Assembly: GCF_000148725.1 (NCBI RefSeq)
Contig: NZ_GL476314.1
Coordinates: forward strand, 236,426 to 300,425
DNA: 64,000 nucleotides
From: Roseibium sp. TrichSKD4
GTDB lineage: Bacteria; Pseudomonadota; Alphaproteobacteria; Rhizobiales; Stappiaceae
Reading direction: 5' to 3'
Both the position numbers and the translations under genes were made by a program. The first letter of the stretch is position 1. Each line of letters opens with the position of its first letter. Below, one piece after another: positions 15,725-26,227 of the stretch. The notes beneath the pieces were generated by a model. It did not search any database, was not told the origin of the DNA, and saw only the letters and a program-made list of their open reading frames with translations.

Positions 15725-18700
15725 ATTTTGGGAGGCAGGACACCGGTTGCATCTTGGAGCGTCGCTTCGAAAAAGTCGTACTCGCCGAGCATGTTGATAT
15801 GCGCCCAAGCGATTGGTGAATGGGTTACGATGGTGCTTAGGAGCTGGTCCCGTTCCTCGGGGGTCGCGGCCTGTTCGAACCGCCTTGCGAGGTAGAGGTA
15901 ATTCCAGCAGATGATGCAGTTTTTGATGAGGCGGTTACAGGCTTCGGCGATTTCCTGCTCTTCCTTCTCGACTGGGGCGAACTCGCGCGGATTTCCGACA
16001 GCGACGGCGCGTAAACCGGTTCGCCAACTCGACTTTGTTGAGCTGCTTTTCGATGGCCTGGCGCAGATCTAGATCATCGACATAACGCAGAATAAATAGC
16101 GACTTAACGATCTGACCGAAGGCTTTCATTGCCTTGTAGAGGCTGTGCTGGCGGGAATAGGAATTGAGCCGCCTGAAGATTTCGGAGGCCGTGGACTCCT
16201 TGAGTTTTATGGTGGCAACGAGGCGCAATATGTCATCCCAATTTTCCAGGATAGCTGCCTCGTTTACATATTTTGTGGGCGCGATTGCCCAATCGGCGCC
16301 ATCCTTCCGGCGGCTGTGGAAGCGATAGAGGCGCTGCTTCCCGACATTTTTGAATCTTGGCGGGTAGGACAGGCCGATGAGGTGGGCGCCAGCGAAGATG
16401 ATCTCGTTATAGCCATGCTCGTCGGTGGAATGAATATCGCTGCGGATGACATCGTTGTGCATCAGTCCGTCGATGACATAAGCGCTCTCGCGCTCGGCTG
16501 CGCTGAAAACCAGAGAATGCCAAAGGATGCTGCGCTCATCGATGAAGGTATAGGCGCTGACGCCTTGGCCCTTGCCGAAATACTTGAACGAATAACTGGC
16601 GTTGAGGGACTCGCGGCGAACCTCGAATTTCTGGCCGTCGCTTGAGGTATGTGGCGCTTTCTGCGAACGCCGATAAAGGTTAGGGAGTTCCATATTGTCC
16701 ATGGCAGCCACGACGCGGTCGTTGGCGGCGACGATGTTGTCGAGCGAAAATCGCCAGTTGATCGCGTGTTCGAGTTCCCGCTCGCTGACTGATGGCGATA
16801 TCCGGGCCATCCTCTGCGCGCCGATCCCGCAGCCGAGGCCCATGATCCCTGCGAAGAGCGTCGCCGGATTTGGTTGTTGTCGGACATGAGCTTGCTGCCA
16901 GTGGCGGAATTCATCGAGAAGTCCGCAATGCCGATTGACGGTTGCGAGTATCTCCGCTATCGGCACGCAGTACCGTTGAGGCAAAATTCTGTTCAGCGGC
17001 TCGCTGTCGATTTCTCCTTGTGCGGGTGTCGTAACCCGGAAACCGCCATTCGCGGTGATTTTCAAATGTGGGTTCGTCCCCTCGCGGATGGCGGCGTTCG
17101 TTTGTTGATATTGCCGGTGCAGCGTTTTGTCGAGGGCTGTGAGGACTGGCGTGGGATCGGCGAAGTCCACCAGTCCTGCACGCACAAGGAACTGCGCTTT
17201 GTCCTTATTCCAGCGCTCCCGGCTGATCAGGTAATCTTCCAGAGGGCGGTATTTGTAGGACCCCTCAAGGTTAAGATTGCCCGCCTTGATCGCCCCGGCA
17301 GTATACTGGAACAGAAACACCTTGTAGAGCGAGACGCGAAACGGGCCGCTTTTGGGTAACACGGCGTCCCGTTCCTCTTGGTCGAGGAAGGCCATTGGTG
17401 CGTTGGCTGTGACGGCACCGTCCTTGTCGCGGAAATGAGCGATGGCTGCCATGAGATCGGCGCAGCGTTCGCCGCTGCCGAAGTGGACCACCCGCAGGAT
17501 CGGGCTGATCCGATTCTGGAGCCGCAACGACCGGCTTTCCAGCGCCTGATACAAAGGCTCGCGCCCGCCCGCGTCCCTGCGAATGTCGGCACGTAATGTC
17601 TGTAAGGCACTTTCTCGATCTTGATTGAGCACGATCTGGATACTATCAATTTTCTTAACAGGTGACAGGCGGGTGTCCTCGACCAGAGAGCGGATATCCT
17701 GTAACGCGCCGAATACCTCCGTTTTCAACGTATCCAAGAGCGAGTCCATACGGTTGCTCTCCGATTGGCGGCGCTCGAACACCTGATCTTTGTGATCGCG
17801 GCCAGCGGCGGTCTCGAAGGATTGGACTACGCTCAGCAGCCGATCGACGAGGGCATCATGAAGACGGTGATGTTGATGGGCGATGAAGGCGATGGCATGC
17901 AGGTGTCAGTCGGCGTCTGCACGGCGACGGAGTTGAAAGATCTCCGAACGCAACACTCCGCCCGCATGGTAGCGGATCCCCTCCGGCCCAAGATCGAGCG
18001 TTTCGAGAACCGGGCGGACCTTGATGTAAAGTTCCGATATGGCACGGAAATCATCTGCGCTCTCTCGGATCTTTGTTGGGCGGGTCGATTGCGAGATCTT
18101 CTTCAGTAGACTGAGCCTGTACCGGTTCTCGCCCTCTTCCTGCTCAAAGAGCTCCTCCAACACCTCGCGAACGGACGGGGCGAGATGCGCGCTCACCATA
18201 TCCATTAGCAGGCGCTTGCGCTCCGCCAGTTGCTGACGGATGAGATCGGTCAGGCGCCGGACGCCCGGAACCTGGATCTTCTGTTCGATGAGAAAATCGA
18301 TGCAGCGGCCGAAGATCATGCGCGGTGCCAGATGCGTCCGTGCCATGGCGGCGATCTCGGTAACCAGTCGTGCCTCAGAATCCATGCCGAAGGCACGAAA
18401 ACCCTGTAGGTCGAGCACCAGTCGCTGATGCCGCAGACGCGTGGTCTCCTTGTAAGCCCCGGCTTCGAAATCTTCCGATGTTGCGCCAATCACGCGAGCG
18501 ACATGTGCGATATCGCGCCGATGGAAATATTCCGGTGCGAAGAACCGTCGAGCGGCCCGGAAATAACCGTAGACCAACAGAAATCCGATCCGGCCCGTCG
18601 AACTGCGCATGGATTGCGCAACCGCCAGCACGGTGCGGGGAAAATCGAAATGCCGTTAGCGTTCGACGCTGTCGAAGACGGGAGGTTGCTCAAGGCGCTC

Positions 18701-18736
18701 CTGATCGGCGGCGCTGAGGATACGCATTCGGGGCAT
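15687..18736 (-). pseudogene. tnpA: Tn3-family transposase, inactivated
   Basis: Starting at ATG 18736 (MPRMRILSAADQERLEQPPV), the frame shows a TAA after FDSVER (near 18654), a TGA after RRRADAD (near 17903) and a one-base deletion near 16010, where NRFTR should be followed by AVAVGNPREFAPVEKEEQE. Between these defects the protein is typical: N-terminal DUF4158 region, central region, and the catalytic domain with SDGQKFE, HSTDEHGYNEIIF and LENWDDILRLVATIKLKEST. The C-terminal frame (AHINMLGEYDFFEATLQDAT) has no stop before the inverted repeat and continues into IS3 OrfA. The element cannot transpose itself. Confidence 0.85.
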
Positions 18737-18862
18737 TAGAAAATCCGGGCTGAAAATTACGCTCGAAACGTTCGTTTTCGATGATGCAAAAATCAAGTGA
18801 AATTCATTGAATAAACCGCATTATTCGATACGGTAATTATCATAATATCGGGATTTTATCGA

Positions 18863-19498
18863 ATGAACGGAGAAACACACCGCGCGGCGCCTCGGATCAT
18901 CGGCTATTTGCGGGTCTCTACCGAGGCACAGGGCCTCGATAAAAACCGGGCCGATATTCTCACGCTCGCCAACCGAGAGGATCTTGGGCGGGTCGAATTC
19001 GTCGAGGAGAAGGTCTCTGGTAAGACAACATGGCGAAAGCGCAAGATTGCTGCTATTCTCGATGATCTGACCGAGGGCGATGCCCTGATCGTCAGCGAGC
19101 TCTCGCAGCTCGGGCGCTCCATGCTCGAATGTATGGAAATTCTCTCCATCGCTGCCGCACGCCGCATCCGCGTCTACGCCATCAAGGGAAACTGGCGGCT
19201 CGATGAGACCATCCAAAGCAAAAGCGTCGCCATGGCTTTCTCCATGGCCGCCGAGATCGAACGCGACCTCATCTCCGCCCGCACAACCGAAGCCCTGCGC
19301 GCCAGAAAAGCCTCAGGCCTGCCGCTAGGTCGCCCGAAAGGACCTGGCAAGAGCAAGCTGGACCAATTCCGGCCAGAAATCGAAGCCCTCCTCGCCAACG
19401 GATCAACACAGGCCTTCATCGCCAAACGCTACAACACGACCCCGGCCAACCTATCAAACTGGATCAAGAAAAACGGCATCGTCCGTCCCAGACCCTAA
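18863..19498 (+). CDS. tnpR: Tn3-family resolvase (serine recombinase)
   Basis: This 211-residue protein has the catalytic serine in GYLRVSTEAQGLDKNRADIL, followed by the conserved LSQLGRSMLECMEIL and AEIERDLISARTTEALRARK segments and a C-terminal helix-turn-helix (TQAFIAKRYNTTPANLSNWI). It appears intact although its partner transposase is broken. It is divergent from tnpA; the 126-bp gap between them should hold res. There is no good ribosome site before ATG 18863, but the start fits the family length. Confidence 0.9.
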   Translation: MNGETHRAAPRIIGYLRVSTEAQGLDKNRADILTLANREDLGRVEFVEEKVSGKTTWRKRKIAAILDDLTEGDALIVSELSQLGRSMLECMEILSIAAARRIRVYAIKGNWRLDETIQSKSVAMAFSMAAEIERDLISARTTEALRARKASGLPLGRPKGPGKSKLDQFRPEIEALLANGSTQAFIAKRYNTTPANLSNWIKKNGIVRPRP

Positions 19499-19500
19499 AA

Positions 19501-19538
19501 TCCTGTGGTGGTTTTGGTACCTTTGTTGGGTTGGACCC
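19501..19538 (-). repeat. Second Tn3-family element, right inverted repeat
   Basis: The reverse complement begins GGGTCCAACCCAACAAAGG. It is 35/38 identical to 15687-15724. Confidence 0.88.
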
Positions 19539-19993
19539 GTTGATGGTGCTAGGACACGGTCTGGATGATCAGCAGGCCCTCGAACTGTCGGCCTTTTGAA
19601 GTCATCCTTTGACTGCGCTTTAGTTTGTCAACGATGGCATTGAGAACCATGGCGCAAAACTCCAATTACGGGAGAAGCTTTGCCTTAAAGCCAATTTTGC
19701 AGGGTCTTCGCCATGCAACAAGGGTGTTGAAGCATCGGGTAATGCTCACACTCAACTAAGACCGTGATCTCGACGATCTTGTAGAACAATTCAAACTCTA
19801 TTGTGACGGAGTCCTTCTGATAAAATGGTAAATCAGCCTCTCCAACGATGATGTTTACACCTTTTAGACCAGACCTTTTAGGGGCCGGGCTGATGGGATA
19901 AATACCTATGTATTTATTGCGGTCAGTGAAATTTCCGAATTTTTGTTTCCAAAATCTTGCTGTTTCCTTGTGGGTAGCTCAGGAGATTGTGAG
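19539..19993. other. Intergenic region with a possible transposase remnant
   Basis: A short minus-strand frame (about 19549-19650) reads MTSKGRQFEGLLIIQTVS before a TAG. It resembles the first residues of IS6-like transposases (KGRHFE...), so it may be a small IS relic, but this rests on a few residues. An 8-bp inverted repeat ATAAATAC-CTAT-GTATTTAT lies at 19898-19917, 77-96 bp before the start at 19994, and could be an operator. Nothing else was recognised. Confidence 0.35.
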
Positions 19994-22900
19994 ATGATTG
20001 GCGTTTCTTCCAACAAGCGCAAAGAACCATTGGCGTTTCAACAGCCGAAGGCAAAGTTCCATCAGCAACCGGTTGCCAATCGCATAGGCGGTTTTCCGAA
20101 ACCTGCACATGGGAAGCCGAAGCATGATGTGAAACAGGACCACTCTCCACCTGGCTCTCCAAGGGGAGCTTCCTCTCCCCCATCGACAACACCAAACCAA
20201 CGCCCCCGCGAAGCAGAGTTTTTAAGTCGCACGCTTGGTGTTAACGGGGGGCGGAAAATCCAGGGCGTTGGGCAACCGGATGACATCACCGATTTTTTCA
20301 AAAAGGGGAAATATGTTCCCGCTGAAACCGGAAAGTTCGACGCTCTTTGGGAAACGACCAAGCACCAGGGTAGAAAACACTACACCAACCAGGAAGCAAC
20401 GCTTCTGAAATCGGGGAATCTGGCTGTCGGGTATCCGGCCGGAGAAGTCGACGGGGCAACCGTTTATGGGATCATGCTCTTCGATCGACAGGGCAACCCG
20501 GTCGAGCGTTACAATCCTGTCGATAAAACGGTTGAGACCTACGAACCTGCGACTGGTAACTGGACGGTCAACCGACACGCCACCTATGTGGCACGCACGG
20601 GTGGGGCCAAGGCCCTGCACAATTACACCGAACGCGCGATCGACCTTCACTCAAAAGCGCCAACGGTACTTCATGCTGAGGAGAGTTATTGGAAGTCCGT
20701 CGGGATCAGCGATCCGGACGGTTACAAAGTTACTTTTGAAGAAAACTATCAGACCACCGAAACGTACGAATACCCCTCTGGCCGACTTTTCATGCGTAAG
20801 GGAACAAGAACCGTCACAAGGCAGCGAACGAGGACACTGCCGCTGAACGAGTTTTTGAGGCTGAAAAATGAAATTGATCTCATCGAGATCAAATCAGCGC
20901 AGCACACGGACGGGACACGTGCAAGCCCGGCAACGCTTCGGAAAATTGAAAGCGGTGAATACAGGGCCGATCTGCAAGGCGTTCACGATGATCTTCAGGA
21001 AAAGTATTATAAAGAAAATGATGCCGAGCTGCATCAGTTTTACCACGACCATCCCAAGATCGCCGCCGAAAAGGCCCACAGTCTGCCGCCCGGGAAGCCA
21101 GGCCATCTGAGCAAGGAAGGCTTGGCGATCATTGACAATGCGTATGAAGGTAACGGCGCAACCCGGACAGTTCTCCCCAGCATCGGCGGTCAACAGAGCA
21201 GCGGCCTGGTTCTGTTTGAGGACAAAAACAGCGAGCGGTCGGTCCTCGTTAGCTACAACCCCTTAACGCACGGTTCGAATGTTGTTGAGTTCAAGACCAA
21301 GAAAGAGCGCGATAATTGGTTCAAGAACAAGGACAACACAAATACGATCCTGAGCCATTTCGATGCGTGGGAACTTCAGGATGGCCTGATCAATTCAGGC
21401 GCCAAATCCGATCTTGCCGATATTCAGGGTGGCGACCTTAGTTTGCTGTCTTTCGAAGAGCATGCGTTTGGTGAGGAACTTGAGAGCGAATTGATCTCAA
21501 GGGACAAGACCATGCAGACCAACAACGCCGACGTTTATATCAAGTCCAATGCTGAAAAGCGTCTTGATATCGCGATGGAGATTCTCAAGCCGCTGATTTT
21601 AATAGGCGCGCTTGTAACTGCCCCGTTGACAGCTGGTGCAAGTGGTTGGGTCGCAGGCCTGATCGTTCTAGGAGAGGCCGTCGTCTTTGCACTGCCTGAC
21701 TTTGTCGAAGCAGCAAACGCGGATAGCGAAGAAGAACGTAAGCAGCATTTCAAAGCAGGGTTGATCAATTTGGTGCTTGGGTTGGCGATCCCGCTCGCGG
21801 CCAAGGGCGTGAGCCTTATTGCCAAAGAGGGCCTCGCGGCAGCCAAAGGCCTAGGCAGGAATATTCTCAGCAAATTGGAGGAACCGCTCACACAGGAGAG
21901 CCCATTCTTGATGAATACTCTTCAGGACCTTGCTGAAAGTGAAGAGGTCTCTGTTCTCGGTGAAGTCAGGAACGCGTCCAAGGTGCCGGAAAGGTTCAAG
22001 GTTTCAGCTGAAGAACTTCCGGGAAAGGCCGACTACAAGTTCCACGAGCAGGGATATTTTCGCGGTCTTTATGTCAACTCGGAAGAGAATTTGGCAATCA
22101 GCTTGGACGGAGGAGAAACATTCATTCCAGTCTCGAGTGGCAGCGGAACCAACGAGTTCAAACTGGTCGGTAGATCAACCACATTCGTGCGACGTGCGGA
22201 CGGATCATTTGACTTCAAATTCGTTTCCAGACCGCCGGGCGGAACCCCGTTCGACCCAGAGCAAGCGGCGTCACGGGTCTCGCAAAAACCCGCTTCTCTG
22301 CCACTTGAAGAGTTTGAAATGCAGGAGCTTCCATCGGTCCCGAGCGGCGAACCAGGGATTTCTCCAATATTGAGACTGAGAAACGCCTTCGACGAGGTAG
22401 AAGGCGTCACTGCCGAAACGCGCACGAAGGTTGAGGGCCTGTTCAACGGCATGACTGCTGATCAGCGAGATGTGTTTTTGACGAAGTTGGAAACGCAAAT
22501 CGAGGCTGGCAACGGAGATCGGTTTTTGAGGCTGGCAGCGCTGAAGGACAGTCCAGAAGAATTGGCTCAGATTGCCGAGTTGGAACCTGCAAATATCGAG
22601 GAAGATGAAATATCTCCGCAGCCGGATGAAAACTATGGCCCATTCGACAGGCCGTTGCGCAAAGAACTCAACCGGATAAGAAGAAAGCTAAGTCCGGAGG
22701 ACTATCAGAAGGTAGAGGCCGAACTTACAAGAAGCTCTCCAGAGGATCGAAAGCTGTTTCTACTGGGAATTCAAAACACGAAAGGTGCTCAGAAACCGGG
22801 TTTTGCACGCCTGTGGGCAGAAACCGCTGAGGAAAATCGGCCAACGCTTGTCGATGCGTGGACGAACGACGACCCATTGGCGATGAAAACCTACCTTAGG

Positions 22901-23803
22901 AGAACGTACGGTGCTTCCGAGCTGCCTGAACAGATGCAGAGCGAAATCAAGGAGTACATACAAAGCGTTGCAGACTCAAATCTCAGCAATTCAGAAGCCA
23001 CCCAGCGGGTTAAAGATTTTCTGACAAGAAAGTTTCCCAACCACTTTCCTGCAGATGGAACGTTGATCAAGCTTGTGCGTGTCGCCAAGAGCAATGGCTC
23101 GATCGCGTTTTGGACCCTGTTTGGCATCGGCTTGTCATCTTGGATTGTCTACGAATTAAGCAAACCACAATCCACTTCTGAAAGTGCGGCTGACGCGGAA
23201 GCTCAAGATCCAGACAAAAAGAAACAATCGGTTGGCACAAATCTTGGGCCTGGACCGGGAGGTGAGGATCCAAGCACGGAGACCGCACGGTTCTTCGGCT
23301 CCTCGCAAACCGTGACTGACAGTAACGGTGTGCTTAGGGATGCACAGGGTAGCGTGATCGGGACATACGACAAGAACGGAAACTTGATCAAAGAGGGCAC
23401 CAAAAACGAAATCATAAGGCCTGATGGAACGCCTGTTGGGAAGTACTCCACGCCAACGGGATACACTTATGAAAATCCGGAAATCGGCAGAGAAGATGAC
23501 ACCTTGCTCTACAGTGTCATACTCAATGACAATGGAGACATTGTCGATGCAAATGGCAATATTGTAGCCAGTCGGCAAGTCGACCACGAAGGGCATCAGT
23601 TCTACAAATTGGTTGCTGACGGGTCCGTCGTCTACATTTGGTGGAACGATCTTTACACCGTTGGCGATCCATTGCCGAAGGCTGAAAACGTAGAAAGAAC
23701 CTCTTTCTGGCGGACTTTCTCGGTGAACGGCGAAGACAAGGTCTATTTCTACCCGCCTAATGGCAAGCCCGTTCTCGTCAACAACGTCGGCGATACCTCG
23801 TGA
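19994..23803 (+). CDS. Large effector-like protein with DUF6543-like toxin region and repeat module
   Basis: This encodes 1269 residues. Residues 1-80 are Pro/Lys/Gln-rich and disordered. Residues 90-500 contain a stretch of the kind found in DUF6543 (dermonecrotic-toxin-like) proteins: SGLVLFEDKNSERSVLVSYN, then an FKTKKERDNWF segment. Residues 530-615 form two or three hydrophobic helices (ILKPLILIGALVTAPLTAGA), as in large effectors that insert in membranes. From about residue 770 the protein (SQKPASLP, ELPSVPS) is strongly similar to that at 41901-44366, including a single helix (NGSIAFWTLFGIGLSSWIVY) and a terminal 185-residue module (GPGPGGEDPSTETAR to VNNVGDTS) present once. ATG 19994 follows CAGGAGA. 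Inferred: a T3SS substrate acting on host membranes. Confidence 0.7.
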   Translation: MIGVSSNKRKEPLAFQQPKAKFHQQPVANRIGGFPKPAHGKPKHDVKQDHSPPGSPRGASSPPSTTPNQRPREAEFLSRTLGVNGGRKIQGVGQPDDITDFFKKGKYVPAETGKFDALWETTKHQGRKHYTNQEATLLKSGNLAVGYPAGEVDGATVYGIMLFDRQGNPVERYNPVDKTVETYEPATGNWTVNRHATYVARTGGAKALHNYTERAIDLHSKAPTVLHAEESYWKSVGISDPDGYKVTFEENYQTTETYEYPSGRLFMRKGTRTVTRQRTRTLPLNEFLRLKNEIDLIEIKSAQHTDGTRASPATLRKIESGEYRADLQGVHDDLQEKYYKENDAELHQFYHDHPKIAAEKAHSLPPGKPGHLSKEGLAIIDNAYEGNGATRTVLPSIGGQQSSGLVLFEDKNSERSVLVSYNPLTHGSNVVEFKTKKERDNWFKNKDNTNTILSHFDAWELQDGLINSGAKSDLADIQGGDLSLLSFEEHAFGEELESELISRDKTMQTNNADVYIKSNAEKRLDIAMEILKPLILIGALVTAPLTAGASGWVAGLIVLGEAVVFALPDFVEAANADSEEERKQHFKAGLINLVLGLAIPLAAKGVSLIAKEGLAAAKGLGRNILSKLEEPLTQESPFLMNTLQDLAESEEVSVLGEVRNASKVPERFKVSAEELPGKADYKFHEQGYFRGLYVNSEENLAISLDGGETFIPVSSGSGTNEFKLVGRSTTFVRRADGSFDFKFVSRPPGGTPFDPEQAASRVSQKPASLPLEEFEMQELPSVPSGEPGISPILRLRNAFDEVEGVTAETRTKVEGLFNGMTADQRDVFLTKLETQIEAGNGDRFLRLAALKDSPEELAQIAELEPANIEEDEISPQPDENYGPFDRPLRKELNRIRRKLSPEDYQKVEAELTRSSPEDRKLFLLGIQNTKGAQKPGFARLWAETAEENRPTLVDAWTNDDPLAMKTYLRRTYGASELPEQMQSEIKEYIQSVADSNLSNSEATQRVKDFLTRKFPNHFPADGTLIKLVRVAKSNGSIAFWTLFGIGLSSWIVYELSKPQSTSESAADAEAQDPDKKKQSVGTNLGPGPGGEDPSTETARFFGSSQTVTDSNGVLRDAQGSVIGTYDKNGNLIKEGTKNEIIRPDGTPVGKYSTPTGYTYENPEIGREDDTLLYSVILNDNGDIVDANGNIVASRQVDHEGHQFYKLVADGSVVYIWWNDLYTVGDPLPKAENVERTSFWRTFSVNGEDKVYFYPPNGKPVLVNNVGDTS

Positions 23804-23929
23804 CCCTGGAAGCGGCTGTTCTGCGGATCAGTCGCGGGTCGAGATGAAGTCAACTGCCCATCGAGAACGCCCCTCGCTATCGCGAAAATGCAAACATGAA
23901 ACCCAACCAGCCTGCTAGTGGAGGTGGAA

Positions 23930-24622
23930 ATGTCACGAATACAACCTGATCAACCGAATTTCTCATCATCGCAGAACGCTACTCAGGCTGGCCCCCGTGC
24001 TAAGGACGTCTCTGTTCATGTGCAGGCAGAAACTTCGGGGGCGACGAGCGTGGGCAAACTGAATGCCTCCAAAAAGGGAGAAACGGAAATAGCTATGGAC
24101 AATGCGCTCCTGGCGACGCTCGCTCCGCTCTTGGAGTCGGTCGCGGCGCAGTCCGGCGCAAGGTCACCGCGCGATAAGGATCGTGTGAAAATCGCTCTGA
24201 GAGCAGCTCTGGTTATCTACAATATCATACAAAGAACGGGGAGGCATCACGAACACCTCTTACGCCAGATCTTGCGAGGGCTCGATGTTCCCAAAAAGAT
24301 CATTGATGAACTGGTTAAGAACCAAACATTCAAGCACCAGAGTTCGCTCCCAAACGATCTGTATTCGAGTTTTTCTCAGGTCTATGCTCTCATTGCTGAC
24401 TTCTCCGGCTTCGACGGAAAGCCATCAATAGGCGATCGATTTCTTCAAAGTGTTTTGGAGCAGGAGATGATCAACGAAGAAAGGCAATACCAGGAAGATC
24501 TTTATTCAAATCAGTTTCGAGAGGCTGACAAACGGAAACTGCGGAAAGACATATTGAAAAAACTGATTGGCAGTCTCTCGTTTGATCAGAAGGAGCATTT
24601 TCGTCGGCAACTAGCGGTCTGA
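23930..24622 (+). CDS. Hypothetical T3SS-locus protein
   Basis: This 230-residue protein follows a strong GGAGGTGG site. The first 50 residues are Ser/Gln/Ala-rich and low in hydrophobics, like a T3SS secretion signal; the rest is predicted helical and charged (IALRAALVIYNIIQRTGRHH, DKRKLRKDILKKLIG). I do not recognise the family. It sits between the large effector-like gene and the T3SS core, where gatekeeper, chaperone or effector genes are usual. No TyeA or SctW motif is obvious. A role as a gatekeeper-like or secreted regulatory protein is possible but unsupported. Confidence 0.6.
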   Translation: MSRIQPDQPNFSSSQNATQAGPRAKDVSVHVQAETSGATSVGKLNASKKGETEIAMDNALLATLAPLLESVAAQSGARSPRDKDRVKIALRAALVIYNIIQRTGRHHEHLLRQILRGLDVPKKIIDELVKNQTFKHQSSLPNDLYSSFSQVYALIADFSGFDGKPSIGDRFLQSVLEQEMINEERQYQEDLYSNQFREADKRKLRKDILKKLIGSLSFDQKEHFRRQLAV

Positions 24623-24820
24623 TTGGGAGTTCTTGCTCCATCCGCGGGTGGTTTACCCGGGTGCGGAGCGGACATGAGTGATGAAAGCTCAGCCCCAAAT
24701 CAGTTTAACTTTGCCGTGCCGGATGACACTGGTCACATCGGCCGGACATCCGGCACGACACATCAGATTTGCATGGAGAAATGGGTGACGAAGTAGAACA
24801 CAGAATATGAAAATTCGAGA

Positions 24821-25273
24821 ATGAAACTTGTCGAGCCGTTCTGGAAGTCAAAGTCCCTCAAAGAAATGTCCGGCGCTGAGTGGGAAGCCCTGTGCGATGG
24901 ATGCGCCCGCTGTTGTCTGGTAAAATTTGAGAACCCGGAAACGGAAAGGGTTGAATGGACTGACGTTCATTGCAGACACCTGAGCAACGTGAGCTGCAGT
25001 TGTAACATTTACAACAACGGAAGATCCGCGGTTTCGGACTGTGTCAAACTCACACCGGCCGCGGTCGCGGAAATTCAATATATGCCCCCAACCTGTGCTT
25101 ACCGTCTGCTTCAAGAGGGGAGGGATTTGTATTGGTGGCATCCGCTAGTTTCAGGTGACACTGAAACAGTGCATCAGGCAGGAATTTCTATTCGACATAA
25201 ATCGATTTCCGAGATTGGTCTTACAATTGAGGATTGTTTAAATCGTTGTCTGTCGAAAACTGGCTTTGCATAA
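24821..25273 (+). CDS. UPF0260/YcgN-like cysteine-cluster protein
   Basis: This 150-residue protein has the family's signatures in order: WEALCDGCARCCLVKFE, TDVHCRHLSNVSCSCNIYNN, DCVKLTPAAVAEIQYMPPTC AYRL (split by the reading), and WWHPLVSGDTETVHQAGISI. The conserved cysteines suggest iron-sulphur or zinc binding. UPF0260 proteins are usually single-copy chromosomal genes of unknown function, so a copy inside a T3SS locus is unusual. There is no strong ribosome site before ATG 24821. It could be an acquired second copy serving redox or metal needs of the system. Confidence 0.8.
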   Translation: MKLVEPFWKSKSLKEMSGAEWEALCDGCARCCLVKFENPETERVEWTDVHCRHLSNVSCSCNIYNNGRSAVSDCVKLTPAAVAEIQYMPPTCAYRLLQEGRDLYWWHPLVSGDTETVHQAGISIRHKSISEIGLTIEDCLNRCLSKTGFA

Positions 25274-25533
25274 ATTTTTATAAATATAACTTGTTTATAT
25301 TTGAAAATTTTCGACATCATCCGGATATTTGGGCGATGAGTTCTGAATAAACGGGAGTTGAGTGAATATTACTACGAAAATTACTTAAAAATTCGGGAGG
25401 CGCTAAGTCATGGAGGGTTATGGGTTAGGTATTTGATCAACCCGTATGATTGCCTTTTGACATTAATAACAGCAGTATATATTATCATGCCACGTAGAGG
25501 AAGTTATGCAAAATATTAAGTTGGTTTGGCATT

Positions 25534-26208
25534 GTGACTCCTTGCAAGATTCAATTATTGACATGTTTCTTTTCTATTGCCCTAGCCTCGAACGCCGTTG
25601 CTAAACCCATGATTGTTGACGAACCGTCGAAGTTGGAACCGGGTATCGGGACAATAAGTCCTTCGGATTTTGAGGTTGGGATCGAGCAGTTCTTGCGTGA
25701 TCCGTTCCCCTACAAGGCGACCAATATGCTTGTGGACGCCATAATTGAAGAATTTGCAAAACGCACTGGTGCGATTGTTCGTCAGCACTCTCCTGTGACC
25801 AGGCGAATAGATGTCAACAATGTGGGCGGGACAGTCTCGGACTTTCTGCAACAAGTCGCTGTCGCTTCGGGAATGTCCTGGTGGCACGACGGTGCGACCT
25901 ATCATTTCGAACTCAACTCCGAATTTACAAGTGAACTCGTGGAGACATCTGGCTACCCGGCGGATCGTCTCGTAAGCCAAATCGGGAAACTTGGAATTGT
26001 CAGCCGCCCTTTCCCCTTCAGGCAGTCCTCCGACGGAGAGCTGCTTTATGTGGCTGGGCCACCCAAATTTGTCGAAATCACAGCAGAACTGGCACGGCGC
26101 CTGGTCGCTCTGAGATTGCGCAGGGGGCAGGGCGAGAACATCCGGATCCTACCCAAAATCTATGTGGGGGGACCCAGGGCTGAACAGCGTGTCAACAATA
26201 GTGAATAG
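25534..26208 (+). CDS. sctC: T3SS secretin N-terminal subunit (NolW/RhcC1-like)
   Basis: The protein has 224 residues with a signal peptide (QLLTCFFSIALASNAVA) followed by secretin N0/N1-like domains; the phrase ELLYVAGPPKFVEITAEL is typical of T3SS secretin N-domains. It stops before any secretin barrel. In rhizobial T3SS the outer-membrane secretin is split into an N-terminal piece (NolW/RhcC1) and a barrel piece (RhcC2); here the barrel piece is at 36576-37811. The gene precedes sctG-I-J-K-L-N-O-Q, the same place as rhcC1 in rhizobia. GTG 25534 is the likely start, since no in-frame ATG gives a signal peptide. Confidence 0.8.
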   Translation: MTPCKIQLLTCFFSIALASNAVAKPMIVDEPSKLEPGIGTISPSDFEVGIEQFLRDPFPYKATNMLVDAIIEEFAKRTGAIVRQHSPVTRRIDVNNVGGTVSDFLQQVAVASGMSWWHDGATYHFELNSEFTSELVETSGYPADRLVSQIGKLGIVSRPFPFRQSSDGELLYVAGPPKFVEITAELARRLVALRLRRGQGENIRILPKIYVGGPRAEQRVNNSE

Positions 26209-26227
26209 ATCGAAAGGGTAGACGCAA

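Larger units (their letters stand above)
15687..19538. mobile_element. Second Tn3-family element, decayed
   Basis: This 3852-bp element is bounded by 38-bp inverted repeats (15687-15724 and 19501-19538) matching at 35 of 38 positions; both begin GGGTCC and share CCCAACAAAGGTACC. It contains an intact resolvase and a transposase pseudogene. The flanking pentamers differ (TGAAC left, GTTGA right), so there is no target duplication, and the right flank does not continue the IS3 element found on the left. This implies later recombination or deletion next to the element. Confidence 0.88.

Noticed and set aside
23930-24622. Assignment as gatekeeper SctW/TyeA
   Set aside because: Position would suit, but I see no conserved gatekeeper motif, so it was left as hypothetical.
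25300-25533. tts box (rhizobial TtsI binding site) upstream of sctC and other operons
   Set aside because: I looked for the consensus-like GTCAG...CGAAAGCT arrangement and found no convincing match; the few partial words lay inside coding sequence.
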